From Vibrio sinaloensis (lineage in GTDB: Bacteria > Pseudomonadota > Gammaproteobacteria > Enterobacterales > Vibrionaceae): a DNA stretch of 64,000 bases. The translations under genes were made by a program, and so were the position numbers. Below are positions 8,833 to 15,490 of this stretch, one piece after another. Numbering within the stretch: the first letter of the stretch is position 1; every line of letters starts with the position of its first letter. The stretch covers positions 1-64,000 of the forward strand of contig NZ_JWLV01000049.1 of NCBI RefSeq assembly GCF_000808535.1, in the 5' to 3' direction. Under the pieces are notes generated by a model. That model saw only the letters and a list, made by a program, of their open reading frames with translations. It was not told where the DNA came from and did no database searches.

Positions 8833-9729
8833 TTACACAGTGGTGTCGACGCTAGGCTGTGCATCGGTGCTGGCGGTAAATTTCTGTCCTAACAGGGCGA
8901 CCATTTGATCGTAGTACTGCATATTGGGTTTGTTACCTAACAGCTTGCAGAGTTCATTACCCGTTGGGCTAAAACGGTAGTAAAGCAACCTTACGCCTTT
9001 ACTGTGCGCTTGGAGTGAGAGCTGTTTTCCTTGGTAGAGCAAAGGTAGAGGAGAATCCAATTCGATCTCGCCTGATTCCAGTTCGGTGCCATGCATCAGC
9101 CCCAATTCAAATAACACCAGCAGACTTGAATACGGCAACTGGTAGTTTCCAACGTTAATGTTGTTGGTGGTATTGCGTTTACCAAAGCTAAAAATCCCAC
9201 CTTGAGCGCGATAGCCAACCAGAAGTTTGCGGCTATTATCCCCGCCAAAACTGCAGGCCAGTGATGCTGCGCGCTGTAGGATTTGCGCTTCTTTTGGCGT
9301 CATATCTTGTAGGACTTTTAACGCCTTCATCGAGGTAGAACCAGGATTCGTTACCTCTCGTTTGAGCACCTGAGCCCACAAACGTTGCATGGCACTGTTG
9401 TGAACTTCTTGCGCCATATCGAAAAAACGATACAGCCAATCCTGATCAGGGGCTCCTGCGGTTTCGTCTTTGCAAGAAACGTGGGCGAGCTTAAGGATTT
9501 GCTCGAGATTTTTTTGGCGTAATTCTTTGCGTTTTCGTTCTCGGATGAGCGCACGCTCTAAGGTGTTTTTTTCGGGTGTTTCTGGCTGAAGGAGAGCGTC
9601 TAAACCGTAAGTCTCGGCGATGTTAAAGATACGACTCGCACTGTCTTTGATGTAGTTAGACTTTTTTTCTTGTCGATTGGATTGAGTGGGCTCGTGATCT
9701 ATAACGACGGGTTGGTTGCTCTCTGACAT
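8833..9729 (-). CDS. TIGR03899 family protein of unknown function
   Basis: A 298-residue, mostly hydrophilic protein without signal peptide or membrane segment. Residues about 70-90 are strongly charged and helical (ERALIRERKRKELRQKN). The middle part, including DWLYRFFDMAQEVHNSAMQRLWAQVLKREV (in two overlapping parts, about 115-145), resembles the DUF2806 pattern seen in several phage- or island-linked proteins. I recall it as a conserved Vibrio/Shewanella family. Function unknown. Single gene, converging on pgi. Confidence 0.7.
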   Translation of the reverse strand: MSESNQPVVIDHEPTQSNRQEKKSNYIKDSASRIFNIAETYGLDALLQPETPEKNTLERALIRERKRKELRQKNLEQILKLAHVSCKDETAGAPDQDWLYRFFDMAQEVHNSAMQRLWAQVLKREVTNPGSTSMKALKVLQDMTPKEAQILQRAASLACSFGGDNSRKLLVGYRAQGGIFSFGKRNTTNNINVGNYQLPYSSLLVLFELGLMHGTELESGEIELDSPLPLLYQGKQLSLQAHSKGVRLLYYRFSPTGNELCKLLGNKPNMQYYDQMVALLGQKFTASTDAQPSVDTTV

Positions 9730-9881
9730 GGGATTTCCTTAGCCATCATAATGTTATCTATAAATGTACCTCGGATAATCATGGGCTGCCACAGAAAGTG
9801 TGTGAGACGGGTGTCAAAAATAGTGCTACCACACATGCTAACAAATTGTTAAAATCTGGTCGGTAATTATTGAGAGGGTTT

Positions 9882-9986
9882 ATGAAGTATTTCAATGAGA
9901 ATAAACTGAAAAAACACCTGTCAATCGCACTATTATTATTGGTTTACCTAGCGGTACTAGGTTATCTTTCTCAATACCTTTCTTAA
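9882..9986 (+). CDS. Small membrane protein, 34 residues
   Basis: An ATG frame of 34 codons preceded by GAGAGGG 5-10 nt upstream. The N-terminus is basic (MKYFNENKLKKHL), followed by one hydrophobic helix (SIALLLLVYLAVLGYL) and a short polar tail. This is the architecture of small inner-membrane proteins, with the positive end probably cytoplasmic. No family recognised. It lies alone between two minus-strand genes. Coding status rests on start context and composition. Confidence 0.55.
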   Translation: MKYFNENKLKKHLSIALLLLVYLAVLGYLSQYLS

Positions 9987-9994
9987 TATAGGCG

Positions 9995-10019
9995 ATTAAC
10001 AGGTTGCGGACTTGTTAAT
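9995..10019 (-). terminator. Weak hairpin after zrgD
   Basis: ATTAACA (9995-10001) and TGTTAAT (10013-10019) form an AT-rich dyad directly downstream of the minus-strand zrg operon. There is no classical GC stem, so termination here is uncertain. Confidence 0.3.
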
Positions 10020-10023
10020 TTGC

Positions 10024-10518
10024 TTAGTAGTCGTCGTACTCTTCGATGGCTATTCCTTCAATCACATAGCCTGTTTCTGCGAGTTCATGGCTGACGGTTT
10101 CCGTTTTTAAGGTTCCGACTAAATAAATCACATCCCAAAGTTGCTGGATTGGTGCTCCTTTTGGGAACTTGACGTAGATGATTTGGTTTGGTGGCGGTGG
10201 TGGTACGTGAATACACGCCCCAAAGTAAGGAACCAATAAGAATTCTGTCACCATATTGGCGTCCCCTTCCAATGGAATCACAAAGCCTGGTATTTTGACT
10301 TTGCTTCCGTTGAGCTCTTGTCTGACCGAACCCACTTTTGATTGCTCCATTGCGCCACCTGAGTGGTCGGCGGCGGGCATTCCATAACTGTCAAATTGAT
10401 TGCGTTCATTCTGAGGAATGAGATCAATCCAATCCAGTGTCAAGATGTCTTCTTGGTTGGCGAAACTTGGTAAGCTGAAGCTCAGCATTGCCAATGCCAG
10501 TAATATTACTTTCTTCAT
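10024..10518 (-). CDS. zrgD: DUF3299 periplasmic protein of the zinc operon
   Basis: A 164-residue protein with a clear signal peptide (about 1-20, cleaved near SFA-NQE). The DUF3299 core contains KIPGFVIPLEGDANMVTEFLLVPYFGACIHVPPPPPNQ (about 75-112, cited in part), with one Cys before His-Val and five prolines. It is the last gene of the Zur-boxed operon, 4 bp after the permease. The zrgD name follows my memory of the V. cholerae zrgABCDE zinc system; its molecular job is unknown. Confidence 0.7.
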   Translation of the reverse strand: MKKVILLALAMLSFSLPSFANQEDILTLDWIDLIPQNERNQFDSYGMPAADHSGGAMEQSKVGSVRQELNGSKVKIPGFVIPLEGDANMVTEFLLVPYFGACIHVPPPPPNQIIYVKFPKGAPIQQLWDVIYLVGTLKTETVSHELAETGYVIEGIAIEEYDDY

Positions 10519-10522
10519 TTCT

Positions 10523-11782
10523 CTATACTCGTATTGTCATACCGTCGCTCAGAGACTGTCGGTAAGCTCTTAACGCAGGGATAAAACCGATGACTGTGCC
10601 AGCACATTGAACCATGGCAAGCAGCACTAACTCATAGTGTGATAAGGTCATCAATGAAAGGGTGATACCGTACGTTTGTTGAATGATTGGCGCTGCAATC
10701 GCTAACAAGGCGTAAAGACCAAGCGTGCCGATAATAATCCCGATAAAGGTGAGTGCGCTTGCTTCTAAGATAAGCAGGGCAAACACATGTCTTGGTCTTG
10801 CCCCCATTGCGCGCAAGATTGCCATTTCGCGGCGTCGCTCTTGTAGGCTAGTCAGCAAGCTCGAGAGCATCCCAAGCAAACCCGCAAAAACGACAAACAC
10901 TGAGACCGCCATCAGCGCTTGTTCAGCCACCGACATCATGCCCCATAACTCATGAAGTGCGACCCCTGGCAAGATGGCACTGAGAGGCTCTTTGTTGTAG
11001 GTGTTGACTTGACGCTGGAGAGCGAAGGTTTGAATCTTTGACTTGAGACCAAGCAGCATGGCGGTAATCTGCTTAGGTTTAAAGTCCATCACTGCCAGTT
11101 GCTCTGCTGTCGGGTTATTGCCAAGGTTTGCGCCAGACTCCCAGCCGACATGAATCGCTTCAATCGCTTCCAAGGAGACGTGAACGGTTTTATCGACGGG
11201 GGTTCCTGTTGGCGCGAGAATGCCAACCACTTTAAAAGGTAAGTTGTCGTGGCGACTAAAGCCAACATCGCTTATGCCATGCGCAATGATGATCTCTGTA
11301 CCAATGGTGTAACCCAGCTTTTTGGCCACATCTGCACCAATGACAGCTTCAAACAAGCGATTAAACTCGCTTCCTTCTTTGAACGCTAAATGTTGCTTCT
11401 GACCATAGCGATAGTGCTCAAAATAGCTGTGGTTGGTGCCCATCACACGGAAGCCTTTGTGAGAGTCTCCAAGTGAGATAGGAATTGCCCAATCGACCGC
11501 TTTGTGTTGGCTAAATTCTTGATAGCTTTTCCAGTCAATATTATTGGTTGCATTACCAATTCGAAATACCGAGTAAAGCAACAGGTTCACTTGTCCTGAA
11601 CGCCCGCCTACGATCAAATCGGTTCCCGAGATGGTATTGGCGAAGCTGCTTTTTGCTTCTGTGCGAATACGCTCGACCCCAAGCAGCAGGATCACTGAAA
11701 TCGCGACGGTTAAAATGGTTAGGATTGCCGTTACCTTACGGTTGCGAGCACTTTTCCAAGCGAGGGACAGGGTAGGGCTCAT
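10523..11782 (-). CDS. zrgC: FtsX/MacB-type ABC permease, zinc operon
   Basis: A 419-residue inner-membrane protein. One membrane helix near residues 17-36, a large periplasmic domain (about 40-280), then three helices near 285-310, 330-360 and 380-405, with the FtsX-family ERRREMAILRAMGARPRHVF motif. This is the MacB/LolC fold, not the ZnuB type. It overlaps the ATPase gene by 4 bp. In V. cholerae the homologous zrg genes contribute to zinc acquisition; whether it moves zinc or another ligand is unresolved. Confidence 0.8.
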   Translation of the reverse strand: MSPTLSLAWKSARNRKVTAILTILTVAISVILLLGVERIRTEAKSSFANTISGTDLIVGGRSGQVNLLLYSVFRIGNATNNIDWKSYQEFSQHKAVDWAIPISLGDSHKGFRVMGTNHSYFEHYRYGQKQHLAFKEGSEFNRLFEAVIGADVAKKLGYTIGTEIIIAHGISDVGFSRHDNLPFKVVGILAPTGTPVDKTVHVSLEAIEAIHVGWESGANLGNNPTAEQLAVMDFKPKQITAMLLGLKSKIQTFALQRQVNTYNKEPLSAILPGVALHELWGMMSVAEQALMAVSVFVVFAGLLGMLSSLLTSLQERRREMAILRAMGARPRHVFALLILEASALTFIGIIIGTLGLYALLAIAAPIIQQTYGITLSLMTLSHYELVLLAMVQCAGTVIGFIPALRAYRQSLSDGMTIRV

Positions 11783-12489
11783 ACGTGGTCTCCTATTTGA
11801 TTCAACTCGCGGAGATCGAGACTGCGGTCAAACAATGGCTCCAATGTCGGGTCGTGGCTGACAAACAGTAAGGTTGAGTTCGCTTGGTTCACTTGATCAA
11901 GTAGCAGCTCGATGAAGGCAGTTCGATTATCGTAGTCAAGTGAGGAGGTTGGTTCATCGGCGATGATGATTTCAGGGTTGCCGATTAAGGCGCGCGCGGC
12001 CGCGACACGTTGCTGTTGACCAATACTCAATTCGACGACGGATTTATTACGCAGCGATTGGTCAAGGTGCAGTTTATCGAGGAGCTGCTCAGCACTGCGT
12101 TGCAAATCACCGAATACTTGCCCTTTCCGCTGCCTTGAAAACTGGCAAGGGAGGATGACGTTTTCGATGACACTTAAATAAGGAAGCAGGTTAAATTGCT
12201 GAAAAATATAACCAATATGGTCAGCTCTAAATTTATCTCTCATGCTGCCTGACAGTTGCCCAAGGTCGTTATCAAGCACTTTTACACTGCCTTCAGGTGT
12301 CGTGTTGATGCCAGTAAGTAGGCTGAGTAAGGTTGATTTGCCACATCCGCTTGGACCTTTGATAAACAGATGTTCGCCCTGATTTATCGTTAAGTGGGGA
12401 ATATCTAGAGTTGGAGAGTCATTTCCAGGCCAGGTGTAGCGCACATGTTCCAGCTTTATGATGGCTGGATCTTTTATTGTATCCATCAT
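11779..12489 (-). CDS. zrgB: ABC transporter ATP-binding protein, zinc operon
   Basis: A LolD/MacB-like ATPase of 236 residues from ATG 12489 (MMDTIKDPAI); GGAAAG lies just upstream. The longer frame would need a TTG start. Walker A is GPSGCGKSTLLS, the signature is LSIGQQQRVAAARAL (canonical LSGGQ changed at the third residue), and Walker B is IIIADEPTSSLD. It drives the downstream permease, with which it overlaps by 4 bp. Confidence 0.82.
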   Translation of the reverse strand: MMDTIKDPAIIKLEHVRYTWPGNDSPTLDIPHLTINQGEHLFIKGPSGCGKSTLLSLLTGINTTPEGSVKVLDNDLGQLSGSMRDKFRADHIGYIFQQFNLLPYLSVIENVILPCQFSRQRKGQVFGDLQRSAEQLLDKLHLDQSLRNKSVVELSIGQQQRVAAARALIGNPEIIIADEPTSSLDYDNRTAFIELLLDQVNQANSTLLFVSHDPTLEPLFDRSLDLRELNQIGDHV

Positions 12490-12541
12490 GCTTTCCAAGT
12501 ATGGCGTCAGTGGCTTGACCGATGCCAAGCCACTGTAAACC

Positions 12542-13285
12542 TTATAGAGAGATCTCTGTACGTTTAGGTTGTAGGCGAAGCGCTTCTTGCTTGGTGTCAG
12601 TCAATACGTTGACTTTCAACGCTTCTGTTGCTGGGAATTGTTTAAACCAAGCCGTGTCTATGCTTTCAAGCTTGGCGATATTGTCGCAATGGTAGTGGTA
12701 TTCCACTGTGAATTCACCATGTCCCGAATGCTCGTGGTCATGATCATGATGGTCATCGTGCTTGTGCTCGTCGTGGTCATGATGGTCGTCGTGCTTGTGT
12801 TCATCGTGGTCATGATCGTGATGGTCATCGTGCTTGTGCTCATCGTGGTCATGATCATGATGGTCATCGTGCTTGTGCTCATCGTGGTCATGATCATGAT
12901 GGTCATCATGCTTGTGTTCATCATGCTTGTGTTCATCATGGTCGTGATGATCACTCTCTTTACCCAATGTATGAGTCACGGCAACATGTTCAACGTGACA
13001 GCCAGCCGCCGCGCTTAATGTAAATACGGAGTCTGCTTGATTAAGTGTTGCTACAGCATCGGCTAGGATTTTCTTCTGCTCGTCATTTTTTGGAGCATGC
13101 TCAAAACCAACTACGTCGGCACCGGGTGCAGTGATTTCCATCAGTAGCTCTTTCCCGTCTTGGGCAATGTTTAGCTCAACTTCGCCATGAACATGCGCTT
13201 CATGTTGACGAAATCCTTCTTCAGCGATCGCAACGTGGCTAACAGCAACAGCGATGAGCGCGGCAATTGGTGATAATTTGTACAT
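12542..13285 (-). CDS. zrgA: Histidine-rich periplasmic zinc-binding protein (DUF2796)
   Basis: 247 residues from ATG 13285, with AGGA 6 nt upstream; an in-frame TTG two codons earlier sits directly on the ribosome site. A signal peptide (about 1-21) precedes a DUF2796 domain split by a His/Asp tract (about 110-190) of near-identical 13-residue units of the type HDHDHDEHKHDDH. Conserved HEAHVHGEVELNIA follows the signal. In V. cholerae ZrgA is a zinc-regulated component of zinc uptake. The tract probably chelates zinc in the periplasm. Confidence 0.85.
   Translation of the reverse strand: MYKLSPIAALIAVAVSHVAIAEEGFRQHEAHVHGEVELNIAQDGKELLMEITAPGADVVGFEHAPKNDEQKKILADAVATLNQADSVFTLSAAAGCHVEHVAVTHTLGKESDHHDHDEHKHDEHKHDDHHDHDHDEHKHDDHHDHDHDEHKHDDHHDHDHDEHKHDDHHDHDEHKHDDHHDHDHEHSGHGEFTVEYHYHCDNIAKLESIDTAWFKQFPATEALKVNVLTDTKQEALRLQPKRTEISL
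12735..12955 (-). repeat. In-frame 39-bp tandem repeat coding the His/Asp tract of zrgA
   Basis: About five imperfect to identical copies of a 39-bp unit encode the metal-binding tract, with shorter units at both ends. The unit is a multiple of three, so gain or loss of copies would alter tract length without breaking the frame. The low-complexity DNA produces long artefactual frames on the plus strand and in the other minus frames. Confidence 0.85.
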
Positions 13286-13307
13286 TTTCAATCCTAAGTG
13301 TCGTTGA

Positions 13308-13343
13308 GCCTATTCCAGAATTATTATGGCTCTGGATATTGGC
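13308..13343 (-). other. Imperfect hairpin between DUF2607-like gene and zrgA
   Basis: GCC-TATTCCAGA (13308-13319) can pair with TCTGGATATTGGC (13331-13343), with one bulge, around an 11-nt loop. It sits about 20 nt before the zrgA start in the transcript. It could be an RNA-processing or stability element; no T run follows. Confidence 0.4.
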
Positions 13344-13382
13344 ATAGTAATAAAGATTGCTCCCTATCTGAGAGCTGAGTAA

Positions 13383-13679
13383 CTAAACGAGGGATTGAGT
13401 CGGTGGTGAACGCGCTCGATATACGACAATCGAAGGTGCTTGATATTGATAACTTGGCTGTCGTTCAAAGCGATCGGGAAGTGATACGTTTTCTGTTTTT
13501 AGAGCCGTACTGCTTATCGCGTGGTGAACAGATGAAAACAGCTCACAATGATGCTCTTGATGATGGGAAGGGGCGAGATCGTATTGGTGCTGAATAAACG
13601 CAAAGTTCATCCACAGCAGCATGACGCCAAGGAGCGCGATAGCAGGAGAGGGTAGTGAAATCTTGCGAGATGTAAGCAC
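13383..13679 (-). CDS. DUF2607-like small histidine-containing membrane protein
   Basis: A 98-residue frame from GTG 13679. One hydrophobic segment (about 11-30, SPAIALLGVMLLWMNFAFI) is followed by a His-rich stretch QHQYDLAPSHHQEHHCELF with a Cys. I believe this is the DUF2607 family of Vibrio, but cannot confirm. It is the first gene after the Zur operator, 98 bp upstream of zrgA, and probably part of the zinc operon. The start is uncertain because the ribosome site is weak. Confidence 0.55.
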   Translation of the reverse strand: MLTSRKISLPSPAIALLGVMLLWMNFAFIQHQYDLAPSHHQEHHCELFSSVHHAISSTALKTENVSLPDRFERQPSYQYQAPSIVVYRARSPPTQSLV

Positions 13680-13699
13680 AACAACAGACCGAGAAAAAA

Positions 13700-13724
13700 G
13701 GAACTGTTATACTATAACAATTCC
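13700..13724. promoter_or_regulatory. Zur operator of the zinc operon
   Basis: A 25-bp inverted repeat centred at 13712: left arm GGAACTGTTATA and right arm TATAACAATTCC match at 11 of 12 positions. It fits the gammaproteobacterial Zur consensus (core TGTTATA-N-TATAACA). It lies 20 bp before the DUF2607-like start, so zinc-loaded Zur would block the minus-strand operon. A TATAGT -10-like hexamer lies within it. Confidence 0.85.
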
Positions 13725-13751
13725 TTATACAACGCTAAATCCAATTTGTGA

Positions 13752-14303
13752 TTAGATGTTATCTTTGATGAGTCCAAGTACTTGTTGGATATCGGAATCA
13801 CTTAAAGCGCCTTCTTTTACAAACAGCACTTTTCCTTGCTTGTCTTGAACGATGATCGCCGAGGACTCTTCCGCCAATTGCCATGCCTTGGCTACGTTAC
13901 CTTCCTCATCTAATACCATAGACGACCATGGGAATTCCTTCTTGCTGTCTTCTGCTGATGATTTAACGAAAGAGCCGGTGCCCCAGATGGCATCATCTTG
14001 GTTAATGATGGACGTAGTTTGGTAGCTCTCAGAGGGGAACTTTGCTGCGGTAATTGCCGCCATAAGTGGGGCATTCATTTCTTTTGCGCTGCTGCGTCCT
14101 GCAATGGCTTGAATGACACGGACTTTGCCGACCAGATCTTGGCTTGTCCATGTTTGGTAGCTTGCGTCATCACCTTGAATGATAATTTCACCATGGCTAT
14201 CGACATTGACTGCCGGAACGGTTTGGCCAAGTGTGATGTTGTGTGCCATCGCCAGCATTGGAGAGCATGCGATCGCGAGAGCGAGTAGAGTTTTGTTTTT
14301 CAT
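13752..14303 (-). CDS. ytfJ: YtfJ family periplasmic thioredoxin-fold protein
   Basis: A 183-residue protein with a signal peptide (about 1-20, cleaved near AMA-HNI). The body matches the YtfJ family: GKVRVIQAIAGRSSAKEMN, later IINQDDAIWGTGSFVKSS and PWSSMVLDEEGNVAKAWQL. The family is thioredoxin-like but no CxxC is present, so a redox role is doubtful. Function unknown. ytfK is divergent upstream. Confidence 0.88.
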   Translation of the reverse strand: MKNKTLLALAIACSPMLAMAHNITLGQTVPAVNVDSHGEIIIQGDDASYQTWTSQDLVGKVRVIQAIAGRSSAKEMNAPLMAAITAAKFPSESYQTTSIINQDDAIWGTGSFVKSSAEDSKKEFPWSSMVLDEEGNVAKAWQLAEESSAIIVQDKQGKVLFVKEGALSDSDIQQVLGLIKDNI

Positions 14304-14504
14304 TGTTATCTTCCTTTTGGTAAGCGCAAAAAGTATATACCGAAATTTGAAAAAGTGTTGTTCTCGGCGTTGATGGAGTGAAATGGTCCAAACTTTTGTA
14401 AAAACCGTATTAATTCACCGAAAGTGCTTTATAATGCGCCTTAGCTCTAAGGATAAGAGCTTAACTGCATAAAAGCAGTATCACGAAGGAATATTGGAGT
14501 GGTT

Positions 14505-14705
14505 ATGCTACGTGAATTTACCCGTTATCGCCCGCATCAGGTGGCGCGATTCGTTAAGACACTGTTTAAAGGAAAGTTTGTTATCGCTGGTATTGGGGAG
14601 TTTTCGTTTGATAACGGCAAAGTGCTTCTGCCAGATGTGAATAACCCAGTCAAACTGGAAGCCTACAAACAGATCAACCAAGCCATTTTAGCGCTACCAG
14701 CGTAA
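14505..14705 (+). CDS. ytfK: DUF1107 protein, YtfK homologue
   Basis: 66 residues from ATG 14505, 5 nt after GGAG; an in-frame GTG two codons earlier is less likely. FTRYRPHQVARFVKTLFKG and GEFSFDNGKVLLP line up with E. coli YtfK (FQRYNPLQVAKYVK, GAFEFDKGKILIP). In E. coli YtfK binds SpoT and shifts it toward (p)ppGpp synthesis. It lies between ytfJ and msrA as in E. coli. Confidence 0.87.
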   Translation: MLREFTRYRPHQVARFVKTLFKGKFVIAGIGEFSFDNGKVLLPDVNNPVKLEAYKQINQAILALPA

Positions 14706-14730
14706 AAACCGCCCATTTCGATAGGCGGTT
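14703..14730 (-). terminator. Terminator of msrA
   Basis: AACCGCC (14707-14713) and GGCGGTT (14724-14730) pair. On the minus strand the stem is followed by TTTTTA, so it ends msrA. It may also act on ytfK, though the plus-side T run is poor. Confidence 0.7.
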
Positions 14731-14742
14731 GTGTCGAGGTCT

Positions 14743-15372
14743 TTACTTTTCTGGAGGGAAGCAGACTCCGGTTCCCCCAAGCCCACAATAGCCGTTCGGA
14801 TTTTTAGCCAGATATTGCTGGTGGTAGTTTTCTGCGTAGTAATAAGGACCTGCTGGTAGAATCTCAGTGGTAATTGGCGAATGCTGATCACCCAGTAACT
14901 CTTGGTAGCGTTGTTTTGACTGCATGGCGGTTTGATATTGCTCGTCGCTGTAAACGTAAATAGCTGAGCGGTATTGTGTGCCACGATCATTACCTTGGCG
15001 CATTCCTTGAGTTGGGTCATGACGTTCCCAAAATGTCTCGAGTAACGCAGTGAGCGAGATCACTGTGGGATCAAATACAACACGTACCACCTCGGTGTGA
15101 CCGGTTTGACCGCTACACACTTCTTCGTAAGTTGGATTCTTTGTGAAGCCACCAGCATAGCCAACCGAAGTATTGACCACGCCATCAAGTTGCCAAAACA
15201 AACGTTCAGCGCCCCAGAAACAGCCCATACCGAGAACAATTTTTTCGCAACCTTGCTCTGGCTCTGATGTCATACTGCTTTGATTGACGAAGTGAATGTC
15301 GTCAAGTGGCAGTGGCGTTTCGCGGCCAGGCAGTGCGTCTTGCGTGGAAATCATAGTTTGTTTGTCGAGCAT
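14743..15372 (-). CDS. msrA: Peptide methionine-(S)-S-oxide reductase
   Basis: 209 residues from ATG 15372 (MLDKQTMIST), with GGAAA upstream; the frame extends further but without a good start. Catalytic Cys lies in the hallmark GMGCFWGAERLFW (about 48-60). Resolving cysteines lie in the C-terminal GYCGLGGTGVCFPPEK. It repairs oxidised methionine. Divergent from tamA, 118 bp away, the E. coli arrangement. Confidence 0.96.
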   Translation of the reverse strand: MLDKQTMISTQDALPGRETPLPLDDIHFVNQSSMTSEPEQGCEKIVLGMGCFWGAERLFWQLDGVVNTSVGYAGGFTKNPTYEEVCSGQTGHTEVVRVVFDPTVISLTALLETFWERHDPTQGMRQGNDRGTQYRSAIYVYSDEQYQTAMQSKQRYQELLGDQHSPITTEILPAGPYYYAENYHQQYLAKNPNGYCGLGGTGVCFPPEK

Positions 15373-15490
15373 CGTTATTTCCTTGTCGATTAAATTTATT
15401 AAACAGACCGACCAATTGACTGTTTTCATACAGACTTATCCATTTTCAGGCGGTATTATTCCCTAACCTGATATAGAAAGATAATTAAGC

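Noticed and set aside
12587..13018. Long frame on the plus strand, and another minus frame at 12658-12954, across the zrgA repeat
   Set aside because: Low-complexity His/Asp repeat DNA reads open in several frames. The translations are monotonous Val/Met/Ile or Thr/Met strings, and only the zrgA frame has a signal peptide and domain.
14179..14391. Frames on both strands in the ytfJ upstream region
   Set aside because: They are shadows of ytfJ extended into the promoter, without ribosome sites.
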